Source: Amycolatopsis taiwanensis DSM 45107
GTDB taxonomy: Bacteria; Actinomycetota; Actinomycetes; Mycobacteriales; Pseudonocardiaceae
Reading direction: 5' to 3'
DNA: 64,000 bases
Assembly: GCF_000519205.1 (NCBI RefSeq)
Contig: NZ_JAFB01000043.1
Coordinates: 1-64,000 of the forward strand
A program made the position numbers and the translations under genes. Under the pieces are notes generated by a model. The model was not told where the DNA came from. It made no database searches and saw only the letters and a list, made by a program, of their open reading frames with translations. Position 1 is the first letter of the stretch; each line of letters opens with the position of its first letter. This document shows, one piece after another, positions 40,291-49,203 of the stretch.

Positions 40291-41364
40291 ATGCGGCGGT
40301 ATCGGTGGTGGATCAGTGCGGGAGCGTTGCTCTTCGTGGCCGTCCTGGCGGCGGTGCTCGTTTTGACGTGGGGCCCCGGCACACCGCCGGTAAGGCGTCA
40401 GGGGCCGCCCGGAACCGGGCCGCTCACGATAGTTTCTCTCGGCGACAGCACGATTTCTGGCGAAGGCGCTGGGGACTACACCCCTGATACCAATGGCGCC
40501 AACGGCGACTGGTGTCATCGTTCTCCCCACGCCGAGGTATTTCAAACCGACGTGCCCGGTATCGAAGCCAAGGTGAACCTGGCCTGTTCCGGCGCCACGT
40601 CCGCACAGGTCGGGCTCGGCGACGTCAAGCAATACACCGAGCCGTCACAGGCCGAGCAGTTGGCCTCGCTGGTCAAGACCCACCGCGTCGCGGTGGTCGT
40701 GGTGGCGGTGGGCGCCAACGACGACCCGCACTTTTCCCAGCTGGTCAACGAATGCTTCCAGTCCTGGTTCATCACCGATCACGCGCCGTGCAGCGACACC
40801 ATCAAGGCCACCTGGCAGGACCGGATCGACGCGATGGTGCCGAAGGTCGTGTCCGCGCTGCGTGACGTCAGGCAGGTGCTCGCCCGGGCCGGCTACGAAA
40901 CCGAGGACTACCAACTGGTGCTGCAGTCCTACGCCGCGCCGATCGGCCCGGACATCGCCGCGGCACTGCAGAACCTCAACGGCTGCCCCTTTCGCAGCGA
41001 GGATCTGGTGTGGGTCCGGGACAAGGGAGTGCGGGCCCTGTCCGACGGGCTGGCCAGGGCCGCCGGCGAGACCGGGGCCCGGTTCCTCGATCTGTCCAGG
41101 GCCGGTGACGGGCACGAGGCGTGCAGCGGCGGCGCCGACCCGGCGAAGGAATGGTTCAGCCGCCTGACCCTGCAGCTCCATGACCTTTCCGACGCCGACC
41201 GCGCGCCCCACGCGCTGCAGGAGTCGTTCCACCCCAACGCGGCAGGCCACGCCCAGATCGGGCGCTGCCTCACCGAGTTCCTCGCCACTCCCCTGCCCTC
41301 GTCGGCATGCCTGGTCGGCGCCGACGGCAACCTCCACGCCACGCCCACGCTCACCGCGAGCTGA
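40291..41364 (+). CDS. Membrane-anchored SGNH/GDSL hydrolase
   Basis: 357 residues. One N-terminal membrane anchor (RWWISAGALLFVAVLAAVLV) places the enzyme outside the cell. Catalytic blocks: LTIVSLGDSTISGEGAGDY (Ser), VAVVVVAVGANDDPHFSQLV (Asn block), LQESFHPNAAGHAQIGRCLT (Asp-equivalent and His). Even cysteines suggest disulfides. Likely an esterase or lipase acting on the envelope or exogenous esters. ATG 40291. Confidence 0.88.
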   Translation: MRRYRWWISAGALLFVAVLAAVLVLTWGPGTPPVRRQGPPGTGPLTIVSLGDSTISGEGAGDYTPDTNGANGDWCHRSPHAEVFQTDVPGIEAKVNLACSGATSAQVGLGDVKQYTEPSQAEQLASLVKTHRVAVVVVAVGANDDPHFSQLVNECFQSWFITDHAPCSDTIKATWQDRIDAMVPKVVSALRDVRQVLARAGYETEDYQLVLQSYAAPIGPDIAAALQNLNGCPFRSEDLVWVRDKGVRALSDGLARAAGETGARFLDLSRAGDGHEACSGGADPAKEWFSRLTLQLHDLSDADRAPHALQESFHPNAAGHAQIGRCLTEFLATPLPSSACLVGADGNLHATPTLTAS

Positions 41365-41368
41365 GCCG

Positions 41369-41668
41369 CTACAGGTCGAGCGCGGCGCGCAGGGCGATGT
41401 CCACGCGTTCCTGCACGCCTGCGTCGATCTCGGCGAGGCGTTCGGTGAACCACGGCCGGTAGAGCCGGGTCACGCTCAGGGTGGACACCCAGAACCGGCT
41501 GTCCAGGGCGACACCGAGGATGTCCTGCGGGTCGTATTCGAGCAGTTCGGCGCCCAGCAGCCAGGGCCGTTCGGACTCATTCACGCCGTCCGAAGACAGT
41601 ACGAGCACCGTCCGTGCCCGGGTGGGCTGTGCCGGTGGGTGATAGGTCCAGATCTCACCCCTCCGCAC
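41369..41668 (-). CDS. PemK/MazF-like toxin
   Basis: 99 residues. VRRGEIWTYHPPAQPTRART begins like MazF/PemK endoribonucleases (RRGEIW), followed by VLVLSSDGVNESERPWLLGA, the RxxLVLS strand. The later halves are more divergent, and the usual catalytic Arg/Thr pattern is not fully clear. GTG 41668 lies inside the antitoxin 3' end (14-bp overlap), with GGAG four to six bases upstream. The pair would be a type II toxin-antitoxin module; the RNA target is unknown. Confidence 0.75.
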   Translation of the reverse strand: MRRGEIWTYHPPAQPTRARTVLVLSSDGVNESERPWLLGAELLEYDPQDILGVALDSRFWVSTLSVTRLYRPWFTERLAEIDAGVQERVDIALRAALDL

Positions 41669-41888
41669 GCAGCTCCTTTTCGGCCGCGGCCAGCTCCGCC
41701 TCGTCGCCTGCCGCCTGCCGCTCCGCGTCGGCCGCCCGCGCGGGCGGGTGGTAGCCGGTGCGGACGGCTTCCCGGCGGGCCGCCCGCGACAGCCAGGAAG
41801 ACAGCGAAATGCCGTGTTCGGCGGCCGCGCGCTCGGCGAACTCCACCGCGGCCGCATCCAGGGACAGCGTGATCTTACGAGTTGCCAT
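41655..41888 (-). CDS. RHH/MazE-like antitoxin
   Basis: 77 residues. MATRKITLSLDAAAVEFAER, then AAAEHGISLSSWLSRAARRE shows a ribbon-helix-helix N-terminus (strand KITLSL, two helices). An acidic, Ala/Glu-rich C-terminal arm (AERQAAGDEAELAAAEKELR) is suited to wrap the toxin. It overlaps the toxin start by 14 bases, so antitoxin translation comes first. It likely autoregulates the operon. Confidence 0.78.
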   Translation of the reverse strand: MATRKITLSLDAAAVEFAERAAAEHGISLSSWLSRAARREAVRTGYHPPARAADAERQAAGDEAELAAAEKELRAEG

Positions 41889-41908
41889 ACCTATCACCGT
41901 ACCGTAGT

Positions 41909-42361
41909 TCACAGCGTCGGGGACCGGCCTTCGAACGGCGTCGACAGCACCACGGTCGTGCGGGTGGAAACCTTCGCGGACTCCCGGATGCGCCGCAGCA
42001 GGTCCTCCAGCGCACGCGGCGATTCCACCCGCACCAGCAGGATGTAGGACTCGTCCCCGGCCACCGAGTAGCACGACTCGATCTCGGTGATGTGCTCCAG
42101 CCGCTGCGGATAGTCGTCCGGCGCGGCCGGATCGTTCGGGGTGAGCGAGATCAGGGCGGTCAGCGGCAGGCCGATCTGCTCGCCGTCGAGCCGGGCGTGG
42201 TAGCCCTGGATCACCCCGCGCTGCTCCAGCCGCCGGACGCGCTGGTGCACCGCCGAAACCGACAGCCCCACCCGTTCGGCGAGGTCGGTGAAGCTGCACC
42301 GCCCGTCCAACGCGAGTTCCCGCGCGATCGCCCGGTCCAGTGGCTCCAACGCACTGGTCAT
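41909..42361 (-). CDS. Lrp/AsnC-family regulator
   Basis: 150 residues. N-terminal HTH: ALDGRCSFTDLAERVGLSVS, then AVHQRVRRLEQRGVIQGYHA. The C-terminal RAM domain (IESCYSVAGDESYILLVRVE, then LEDLLRRI) binds amino-acid effectors. ATG 42361 overlaps the peptidase stop by four bases (ATGA), so the regulator is co-translated with the M24 peptidase and may sense the amino acids it frees. Confidence 0.92.
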   Translation of the reverse strand: MTSALEPLDRAIARELALDGRCSFTDLAERVGLSVSAVHQRVRRLEQRGVIQGYHARLDGEQIGLPLTALISLTPNDPAAPDDYPQRLEHITEIESCYSVAGDESYILLVRVESPRALEDLLRRIRESAKVSTRTTVVLSTPFEGRSPTL

Positions 42362-43497
42362 GGCTCGAGGACGACGAGTTCGTGCGGACGGGTGTTCAAC
42401 GGTTCGACGCCGTCCTCGGTGACCACGACGATGTCCTCGATCCGCGCGCCCCACCGGCCGGTTTGGTAGATGCCCGGCTCGACGCTGAAGGCCATGCCCG
42501 CTTCCAGCACGAGTTCGTTACCGCCGACGATGTAGGGCTCCTCGTGCACCTCGAGACCGATCCCGTGCCCGGTGCGGTGGATGAAGTTCTCGCCGAACCC
42601 GGCTTCGGCGATGATCTCGCGCGCCGCCGCGTCGATGTCCTGCGCGCGCATCCCCGGGCGCACCGCGGTCACGGCCGCCTGCTGAGCCCGCTGCAGGACC
42701 GCGTAGGTCGCCGCCACGTCGGCGTCGCGGGGCTCACCCACCGCGTAGGTGCGGGTGGAGTCGGAGTTGTAGCCGTCGGGCAACGGGCCGCCGATGTCGA
42801 TCACGACCACGTCACCCCGCTCGATGACCCGGCCGGACACGTCGTGGTGCGGGCTGGCTCCGTTCGGGCCGGACCCGACGATCACGAAGTCGGCGTGGGT
42901 GTGGCCCTCCTCGACGATCGCGGCGGTGATGTCCGCGCCCACCTCGGCCTCGGTGCGGCCGGGCCGCAGCCACTCGCCCATCCGCGCGTGCACCCGGTCG
43001 ATCGCCGCGCCCGCCCGCCGCAACGCGTCGATCTCGGCGGCGTCCTTGCGCATCCGCAGCTCCCGCAGGACCGGCCCGGCCAGGGTTTGCCGCGAGTCCG
43101 GCAACGCCGCGCGGAACGGCAGCACGTGACGCGCCGCGGTGTCGTCGCTCACCGCGACCCGGCCCGGCCGGCCCAGCCGGGCGGCCACCATTCGGTACGG
43201 GTCCTCGCCGTCGACCCAGGTGACCACCTCGACGCCGAGTTCCGTGGTCGGCACGTGCGCGTACCCGGGCGCCTCCAGCTTCGGCACCACCAGCGCGGGG
43301 ACCCCGTCGCCGGCGGGCAGAACCAGCGTGGTCAGCCGTTCCAGGGAGCCGCCTGCCTCGCCGATCAGGTAGCGCAGGTCCGCACCGGGTGAGATCAGCA
43401 GGGCGTCGGTCTCGGCCTGGGCCGCGGCGGCGCGGGCACGGTCGAGTCGGGCACGGAGGGTGGCCGGGTCCATGGCCCGGGGAGATCGGCTTGACAT
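42358..43497 (-). CDS. M24-family metallopeptidase (Xaa-Pro aminopeptidase type)
   Basis: 379 residues. An N-terminal creatinase-like domain is followed by the pita-bread catalytic domain with dinuclear metal ligands: DVVVIDIGGPLPDGYNSDST (Asp and Asp), FIHRTGHGIGLEVHEEPYIV (His), GMAFSVEPGIYQTG (Glu) and WGARIEDIVVVTEDG (Glu). It releases N-terminal residues before proline or similar bonds. ATG 43497 chosen; MDPATLRARL at 43473 also fits. Coupled to the Lrp gene by a four-base overlap. Confidence 0.9.
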   Translation of the reverse strand: MSSRSPRAMDPATLRARLDRARAAAAQAETDALLISPGADLRYLIGEAGGSLERLTTLVLPAGDGVPALVVPKLEAPGYAHVPTTELGVEVVTWVDGEDPYRMVAARLGRPGRVAVSDDTAARHVLPFRAALPDSRQTLAGPVLRELRMRKDAAEIDALRRAGAAIDRVHARMGEWLRPGRTEAEVGADITAAIVEEGHTHADFVIVGSGPNGASPHHDVSGRVIERGDVVVIDIGGPLPDGYNSDSTRTYAVGEPRDADVAATYAVLQRAQQAAVTAVRPGMRAQDIDAAAREIIAEAGFGENFIHRTGHGIGLEVHEEPYIVGGNELVLEAGMAFSVEPGIYQTGRWGARIEDIVVVTEDGVEPLNTRPHELVVLEP

Positions 43498-43576
43498 GGG
43501 CAAAGCCTATCGGCTCCCGCCTGGGCGGTGCCGGGGACAGCGGGTCGGCATGCAGGGGGTCTGGCAGGCTGTGCTC

Positions 43577-44509
43577 GTGACGTTAGCCCTGCTGGACTCC
43601 GCGAGCCTGTACTTCCGTGCGTTCTACGCGTTGCCCGACTCGCTGACCGCGCCGGACGGCACGCCGGTCAACGCGGTACGCGGGTTCGCCGACACGCTCG
43701 CCCGGATCCTCACCGAGCGGCGGCCCTCCCGGCTGGTTGCCTGCCTGGATGCCGATTGGCGGCCGCAGTTCCGGGTCGAGGCGCTGCCCAGCTACAAGGC
43801 GCACCGGGTCGCCGGCCCGGACTCCGACGCCGAAGATGTGCCCGACGCGCTCACCCCGCAGGTGCCGATCATCCTCGACCTGCTCGCCGCGGTCGGCCTC
43901 GCCACGGCGGAAGCGCGGGGCTACGAGGCCGACGACGTCATCGGCGCGCTCGCGGCCCGCGAAAAGCAGGACCCGGTCGAGGTGGTCACCGGTGACCGCG
44001 ACCTGTTCCAGTTGGTGCGCGACGAGCCCACCCCGGTGTCGGTGATCTATGTCGGCCGGGGCTGGGCCAAGGCCGAGATCTTCGGCCCCGCCGAGATCGC
44101 CGCGAAATACGGGGTGCCCCGCGACCACGCTGGTCCTGCCTATGCCGACATGGCCATCCTGCGCGGCGACCCGTCGGACGGCCTCCCTGGGGTCGCCGGG
44201 ATCGGCGAGAAGACCGCCGCCCGGCTCATCACCCAGTTCGGCTCGGTCGAAGCCCTGCTGGATGCGGCCAGGACCGGCAGCACCGAGCTGCCGCTGAAGC
44301 TGCGGCTCAAGATCAGTGGCGCCGAGGACTACCTCGACGCCGCGCCGACCGTGGTCCGCGCGGCCACCGGCGCGCCGGTGCTGCTGTCCGGACCGGACAC
44401 CGTGCCGGCCCAGGCCGCCGACCCCGGCCGGGTCGCCGAACTGGCGCAACGCTGGAACCTGGGTGGCTCGGCGCAGCGTCTGCTCAAAGCGCTCGAAGCA
44501 CGGCCGTGA
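43577..44509 (+). CDS. 5'-3' exonuclease (Pol I exonuclease-domain family)
   Basis: 310 residues, stand-alone flap/5'-3' nuclease. LALLDSASLYFRAFYALPDS holds the first Asp, RLVACLDADWRPQFR and YEADDVIGALAAREKQDPVE the metal site, EVVTGDRDLFQLV the next acids, and GDPSDGLPGVAGIGEKTAAR the helix-3-turn-helix that binds DNA. It acts in Okazaki-fragment processing or repair together with a polymerase; no polymerase domain is fused. GTG 43577 chosen; GTG 43571 is equally possible. Confidence 0.93.
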   Translation: MTLALLDSASLYFRAFYALPDSLTAPDGTPVNAVRGFADTLARILTERRPSRLVACLDADWRPQFRVEALPSYKAHRVAGPDSDAEDVPDALTPQVPIILDLLAAVGLATAEARGYEADDVIGALAAREKQDPVEVVTGDRDLFQLVRDEPTPVSVIYVGRGWAKAEIFGPAEIAAKYGVPRDHAGPAYADMAILRGDPSDGLPGVAGIGEKTAARLITQFGSVEALLDAARTGSTELPLKLRLKISGAEDYLDAAPTVVRAATGAPVLLSGPDTVPAQAADPGRVAELAQRWNLGGSAQRLLKALEARP

Positions 44510-44616
44510 ACCACCACGCGCCAGACGGCTCGTAAACCACCTCAAGCGGGCGAGGACCAGGCCCCGTGCCCGATCGATCATCAAGGTGAACCGGTCGGCC
44601 ACAGTTGGGAGGGGCC

Positions 44617-45105
44617 ATGGGTGAACACACGCATCCAGGAACTCCGGCAGCGGACGGTGCACCGCCCGCCTCACCCCAACGCGAAAGGTCCGTCGCGCCG
44701 GAACGGGAAATCCGCCCCGGCTCGGCCTGGGTGGGCTGGATCTGGTTCGCCGGGGCCATGATGATCCTGCTCGGCTTCTTCAACATCATCGAAGGCATCG
44801 TCGCCCTGTTCAGCCCCCGGTTCTACATCGTGAGCCCGTCCGGCCTGCTGTTGTTCAACCTGACCGGCTGGGGCCTGGTCCACCTGATCATCGGCATCCT
44901 CGCCGTGGCCGCGGGGGCCGCGCTGTTCACCGGTGCGCTGTGGGCTCGCATCACCGCCGTGGTGCTCGCGGGCATCAACGCCATCGCCCAGCTCACGTTC
45001 CTGTCCGCGCACCCGGTGTGGGCCACCATCGTGATCGCGCTGGACGTCGTGGTCATCTGGGCCGTCATCGCGCACGGCAGGGAGGTCGAACGCGCGGCCT
45101 GGTGA
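44617..45105 (+). CDS. DUF7144-like four-helix membrane protein
   Basis: 162 residues. A 40-residue soluble N-terminus is followed by four membrane helices (WVGWIWFAGAMMILLGFFNI, GLVHLIIGILAVAAGAALFT, WARITAVVLAGINAIAQLTF, WATIVIALDVVVIWAVIAHG). This is a common small actinobacterial integral membrane family of unknown role. ATG 44617 has GGGAGGGG. It is convergent with the KstD-like gene, with two bases between stops. Confidence 0.8.
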   Translation: MGEHTHPGTPAADGAPPASPQRERSVAPEREIRPGSAWVGWIWFAGAMMILLGFFNIIEGIVALFSPRFYIVSPSGLLLFNLTGWGLVHLIIGILAVAAGAALFTGALWARITAVVLAGINAIAQLTFLSAHPVWATIVIALDVVVIWAVIAHGREVERAAW

Positions 45106-45107
45106 GC

Positions 45108-46715
45108 TCAGGATGCGCCTGCGGCGGCCGAACCGGCCCGCCGGCCGGAGAAGACACAGTCCGCAATGGACAGTCCGCTTACGTAGGATTCCGAGCACAC
45201 CCCGACCGCGGTGCGTCCCGCCGCGTAGAGGCCGGGAATGGCGGAACCGTCCACCCGCGTCACCGCACCCGATTCCTCGTCCACGGTCAGGCCACCGAGG
45301 GTGATCATCGGACAGGGGAAGCCCCGTTGTGTCCGAAGTGAACAGTCGAAGGCGTAGAACGGTCCCCGTTCCAACGGATGTACGTGCTCGGCGTCCTTTC
45401 CCATCCGGTCCTTCCCGGACCGGGCATCGGCGTTGTAGGTGTCGAGGGTGCGCCGGAGCCCGGTGGGATCGATCCCGGTCCGCGTGGCCAGTTCCTCGAT
45501 GTTGCCGGCCTTGAGGTGGCCCACCGTGAACAGGTAATTCGCCTGCCAGCGCTGGAACCACAGCGTCTGCCCGGCCAGTTGCGACTTGGCCGCGTCCAGG
45601 ATGCGCTGGTCGATGATCAGGTACGCCTTGGCGTCGCGCTGTTCCGCTATGTGGTCACCGATCCGTGCTCCGTAGTAGAGCTCGTTGCACAACCGCTCGC
45701 CGTCGCGGTTGACGAGCACGCCCTCGACAAGCGAGAGCGGCGGGTTGAAGAACCGCCAGGCGGAGACTCGGTGCATGCGTGCTGTCGCTCCGCCGGCGGA
45801 CTCGCCGAGCCGGATGCCGCTGCCATCGTCGCCGATGGTGCCCAGCGACGAGCCGCTGCGGTAGGGCGGGGCGTGTTCGGCGAGCATCTTGCGGTTGAAG
45901 ACGAACCCCCCGGCGGCCAGGATCACGCCTCGCCGCGCGCGCACCCGCCAGGTGCGGCCGTGCCGGGCCTCCAGCCGCCGGATCGGGCCGTCCAGCAGTC
46001 TGCCCGCGGGCCGGAAATAGATGTTGAGCTTACGGTTGGACACCGACAGCCACCGGTGTGCCAGCCGTCCCGTCGTCGAGGTGATCCGGCGGCATTCCAC
46101 GCCGGTCACCCGGCCGTCCGCGTCGGTGGTCAGACCGGTCACCCGGGTCTGGCGCGCCACCCGCACCCGACGCTGTGTCGCCGCTCGTGCCAGGGCTTTG
46201 AACAGGACTTTCCCCGAGGTGCCCCGGCCCTTCGCACGGTGGCCGCGCGGCGCGGGCGTCGCGGCGTCGCGGAACGGTGGCGCCGCCTCGCTGCCCGAGT
46301 AGTAGAGGTAGTAGTCGTTGGTGGGGTAGGACGTTTTCCGCGGGGCCAGGCTGCCCTCGAAGGGGACACCGTTGGCGGCGAGCCAGTCCAGGTTCGCCAC
46401 GCTGTCTGCGCAAAAACGTTCCAGGGTGGCCGGCGAGACCGCGTCGCCCACCTCGAGGCGAAGGTAGTTGAGCATTGCCTCGACGCTGTCGTCGCAGCCG
46501 GCTTCCTTCTGGTAGACGGTGCCGCCGCCGGCATAGACCACGCCGCCGCTGATCGCCGTCGCGCCCCCGCCCTGGAAGCGGTCCACGACCAGCACGTCCG
46601 CGCCGCGATCCGCCGCCTCGATGGCCGCGCACGCCCCCGCCCCGCCGAACCCCACCACGACCACGTCGACCTCGGTGTCTTCTAGGGCTACGGCCCTCTT
46701 CCACGCCTCGGGCAT
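45108..46715 (-). CDS. KstD-like FAD-binding dehydrogenase (3-ketosteroid type)
   Basis: 535 residues. The FAD motif is VDVVVVGFGGAGACAAIEAA, then DRGADVLVVDR; FQGGGATAISGGVVYAGGGT is the next conserved block of succinate-dehydrogenase/KstD flavoproteins. The C-terminal block GLYAAGRTAVGVCSESYVSG is also family-typical. A KstR-like box 39 bp upstream supports a steroid or sterol ring-dehydrogenation role (delta-1 or delta-4), though no other sterol gene lies nearby. ATG 46715. Confidence 0.75.
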   Translation of the reverse strand: MPEAWKRAVALEDTEVDVVVVGFGGAGACAAIEAADRGADVLVVDRFQGGGATAISGGVVYAGGGTVYQKEAGCDDSVEAMLNYLRLEVGDAVSPATLERFCADSVANLDWLAANGVPFEGSLAPRKTSYPTNDYYLYYSGSEAAPPFRDAATPAPRGHRAKGRGTSGKVLFKALARAATQRRVRVARQTRVTGLTTDADGRVTGVECRRITSTTGRLAHRWLSVSNRKLNIYFRPAGRLLDGPIRRLEARHGRTWRVRARRGVILAAGGFVFNRKMLAEHAPPYRSGSSLGTIGDDGSGIRLGESAGGATARMHRVSAWRFFNPPLSLVEGVLVNRDGERLCNELYYGARIGDHIAEQRDAKAYLIIDQRILDAAKSQLAGQTLWFQRWQANYLFTVGHLKAGNIEELATRTGIDPTGLRRTLDTYNADARSGKDRMGKDAEHVHPLERGPFYAFDCSLRTQRGFPCPMITLGGLTVDEESGAVTRVDGSAIPGLYAAGRTAVGVCSESYVSGLSIADCVFSGRRAGSAAAGAS

Positions 46716-46753
46716 CGTCGCTCCTCACCAGCCGTTCACCTGGGCCCCGAGTG

Positions 46754-46767
46754 TAGAACGTGTTCTC
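46754..46767. promoter_or_regulatory. KstR-like operator upstream of the KstD-like gene
   Basis: TAGAAC, GT, GTTCTC. The KstR consensus is TNNAACNNGTTNNA; 7 of its 8 fixed positions fit, only the last A is missing. The centre AGAAC..GTTCT is a perfect palindrome. Confidence 0.55.
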
Positions 46768-46906
46768 ATTCATGTCGACGGGCCGCGCCTGCCGGCGACA
46801 ACCACGGGCGCGACATCCACAGAGGACTTCCGCCTCTAGCCGTGACGCATCGCGGACGGTGAGCTGAATTCTTACGCCATCACGGGGTCGACCGGAGGAA
46901 GGCGAC

Positions 46907-48277
46907 ATGAGTGCTCCCACTCTCGACACGTTGCGGCAACGGGTTCGTGGCGAGGTGATCACCCGGGACGACGAGAACTACGACGAGGCCCGCAGGGTCT
47001 ACAACGCGATGATCGATCGCCACCCGAGGGTGGTCGTCCGGGCCGTCAACGCCGGGGACGTGCTGGCGGCCGTGAACTTCGCCCGGGAACACGGGTTCGA
47101 CCTGGCCGTGCGCGGCGGTTCCCACAGCGTGCCGGGATTCGGCACGTGCGACGACGGGGTGGTGATCGACCTGTTGGCGATGCGCGGCGTCCGCGTCGAT
47201 CCGAGGAACCGGACCGCGCGCGTGGAAGGCGGTGCCACCTGGGGAGACTTCAACGCGGCCACGCATGCGTTCGGGCTCTCCACCACCGGTGGCATCATCT
47301 CCACCACCGGTGTCGGCGGCCTCACCCTCGGCGGCGGCATCGGTTACCTCGACCGCGCCGCCGGATTGTCCTGCGACAATCTGATTTCCGCCGACGTGGT
47401 GACCGCGGACGGCCGTTTTGTGGTCGCCAGCGAAAGGGAGAACGATGATCTGTTCTGGGCGTTGCGCGGGGGTGGCGGCAACTTCGGTGTCGTGGTCTCC
47501 TTCGAATTCCGGCTGCACCCCGTCGCCGACATCTACGGCGGGCCGATGCTGTTCGAACTCGACGCGGCGCCCGACCTGCTTCGCTTCTACCGTGAGTTCA
47601 TCGTCGACGCGCCTGAACAGTTCGGCGGGTTTCCCGGATTCCAGATAGCGCCGCCGTTGCCGTTCATCCCCGAAGACCGGCAGGGCGAGCCGTTTGCGCT
47701 GTTCGTCGCCTGCTGGACGGGGCGCCTCGACGAGGGCGAGCAGGCGATCAATTCGTTGCGCGAGATCGGCCCGGTCGTGGCCGAACTGGTGGGGCCGATG
47801 CCCTACCCTGCGCTGAACAGCGTGTTCGACCCGCTGGTGCCTCCGGGACTTCAGCACTACTGGAAAGCCAACTTCGTCACCGAGTTGACCGACGAGGCAA
47901 TCGCGGCGCACCTCGAGCACGGCCCGGGACTGCCTGCGGTGAACTCGGCAGTGCACATTTATCCCATCAACGGCGCCTGCCACCGGGTCGCTCCGGACGC
48001 CACCGCTTTCGCCTACCGGGAAGCGAACTTCGCCACCGTGATCGCGGGAATGTGGCCCGACCCCGCGGACAACGACACGGCAATCCGCTGGGTCCGCGAC
48101 TACTATCACGCGACCGCACCGCATTCGGAAGAAGGCGGCTACGTCAACTTCATGGCCACGGACGATCAGGACCGGGTCAGGGCGAACTACAAGGGCAATT
48201 TCGACCGGCTCGTGGAGGTCAAGAAACGTTACGACCCGGACAACCTGTTCCACCTCAACCAGAACATCAAACCCTGA
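46907..48277 (+). CDS. Berberine-bridge-like FAD-linked oxidase
   Basis: 456 residues, PCMH-type FAD oxidase. The FAD-linking His sits in DLAVRGGSHSVPGFGTCDDG and the Cys in DRAAGLSCDNLISADVVTAD, giving the bicovalent flavin known in BBE and oligosaccharide oxidases. GGIISTTGVGGLTLGGGIGY is the flavin loop, and RYDPDNLFHLNQNIKP is the C-terminal BBE motif. Substrate is likely a sugar or a secondary metabolite. Secretion signal absent. ATG 46907 with GGAGG upstream. Convergent with the SDR gene. Confidence 0.9.
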   Translation: MSAPTLDTLRQRVRGEVITRDDENYDEARRVYNAMIDRHPRVVVRAVNAGDVLAAVNFAREHGFDLAVRGGSHSVPGFGTCDDGVVIDLLAMRGVRVDPRNRTARVEGGATWGDFNAATHAFGLSTTGGIISTTGVGGLTLGGGIGYLDRAAGLSCDNLISADVVTADGRFVVASERENDDLFWALRGGGGNFGVVVSFEFRLHPVADIYGGPMLFELDAAPDLLRFYREFIVDAPEQFGGFPGFQIAPPLPFIPEDRQGEPFALFVACWTGRLDEGEQAINSLREIGPVVAELVGPMPYPALNSVFDPLVPPGLQHYWKANFVTELTDEAIAAHLEHGPGLPAVNSAVHIYPINGACHRVAPDATAFAYREANFATVIAGMWPDPADNDTAIRWVRDYYHATAPHSEEGGYVNFMATDDQDRVRANYKGNFDRLVEVKKRYDPDNLFHLNQNIKP

Positions 48278-48294
48278 CGAGGTATTCGTACGGG

Positions 48295-49164
48295 TCAGAC
48301 GGGGTAGACGACCCCGGTGAGCCGTTCGGAGACCTCCCACAGGCGTTGCTGTGAACCGCTGTCGCGGGAGCGGGCGCTGGACTGGACCCGTTGCGGGTAT
48401 CCGCGTATTTCGAACAGGCCGCCGGGGCCGTAATACTCCCCGCCCTGGGCAGTCGGATCCGTGGCGGCGCGCAGCGTGGGCAGGGCGCCCATCGCGGGGG
48501 TTCGCCCGAGCAGCCGGGCGATCACGAGGTTCGGGATCCGGAACAATGCGGACGAGTAGCGGAAGATCTCGGTGGTTGCCCCGCCCGGGTGGGCGGCCAG
48601 CGCGACCGTGTTCGAGCCGTCCAGCCGCCGGTTCAGTTCGTGGGTGAACAGCAGGTTCGCCAGCTTCGAGCCGGCATAGGTGCCGGCAGACCGCAGGTCT
48701 TCGGTGTCGATCCGGCCGAATCGGTGGCCGATGCTGCTGACCGTGACCACCCGCGAACCCGGCACCGGCAGCATCCGGTTCAGCAGCAGGCCCGTCAGCG
48801 CGTAGTGGCCGAGGTGGTTGACCCCGAACTGGATGTCGAACCCGTCCCGTGTCCGGCCGGTCAAACCGGTCACGCCGGCGTTGTTGATCAGCAGGTCGAG
48901 CCGCTCGTACCGTGCTTGGAACTCGTCGGCCGCCTCGCGCACGGAAGTCAGCGACGCCAGGTCGAGGCGGAGGACGTCGGTGTCCGGGCCGATTCGTCCG
49001 GCGGCCTCCTTCGCCTTGTCGAGGTTCCGGCAGGCGAGCACGACGCGTGCGCCGCACCGGGCCAGCGCGCTCGCTGTTTCGAAACCGATTCCGGTGTTGG
49101 CTCCGGTGATCACGGCGACCCGGCGCTGCTGATCGGGAATGTTCGCCGCTGTCCAGTTATCCAT
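48295..49164 (-). CDS. Short-chain dehydrogenase/reductase (retinol-dehydrogenase-like)
   Basis: 289 residues. RRVAVITGANTGIGFETASA is the NADP loop, LLINNAGVTGL the NNAG motif, VVTVSSIGHRFG the Ser block, and SAGTYAGSKLANLLFTHELN the catalytic Tyr-x3-Lys. ATG 49164 has AAGGAG five bases upstream. It is divergent from a TetR gene across a perfect 23-bp palindrome, so likely repressed by it. Confidence 0.9.
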   Translation of the reverse strand: MDNWTAANIPDQQRRVAVITGANTGIGFETASALARCGARVVLACRNLDKAKEAAGRIGPDTDVLRLDLASLTSVREAADEFQARYERLDLLINNAGVTGLTGRTRDGFDIQFGVNHLGHYALTGLLLNRMLPVPGSRVVTVSSIGHRFGRIDTEDLRSAGTYAGSKLANLLFTHELNRRLDGSNTVALAAHPGGATTEIFRYSSALFRIPNLVIARLLGRTPAMGALPTLRAATDPTAQGGEYYGPGGLFEIRGYPQRVQSSARSRDSGSQQRLWEVSERLTGVVYPV

Positions 49165-49175
49165 GCCCACTCCTT

Positions 49176-49198
49176 AACATGAACGACTCGTTCATGTT
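49176..49198. promoter_or_regulatory. TetR operator, perfect 23-bp palindrome
   Basis: AACATGAACGA, centre C, then its exact complement. It lies 11 bp before the SDR start and 5 bp before the TetR start. A looser copy, TGAAC, five bases, GTTCA (49205-49219), overlaps the TetR start codon 25 bp away. Confidence 0.85.
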
Positions 49199-49203
49199 TT
49201 ATT

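Noticed and set aside
46880..49057. About 725-codon minus-strand open frame across the berberine-bridge-like gene
   Set aside because: It overlaps two confirmed genes (one antisense, one in another frame) and has no family signature.
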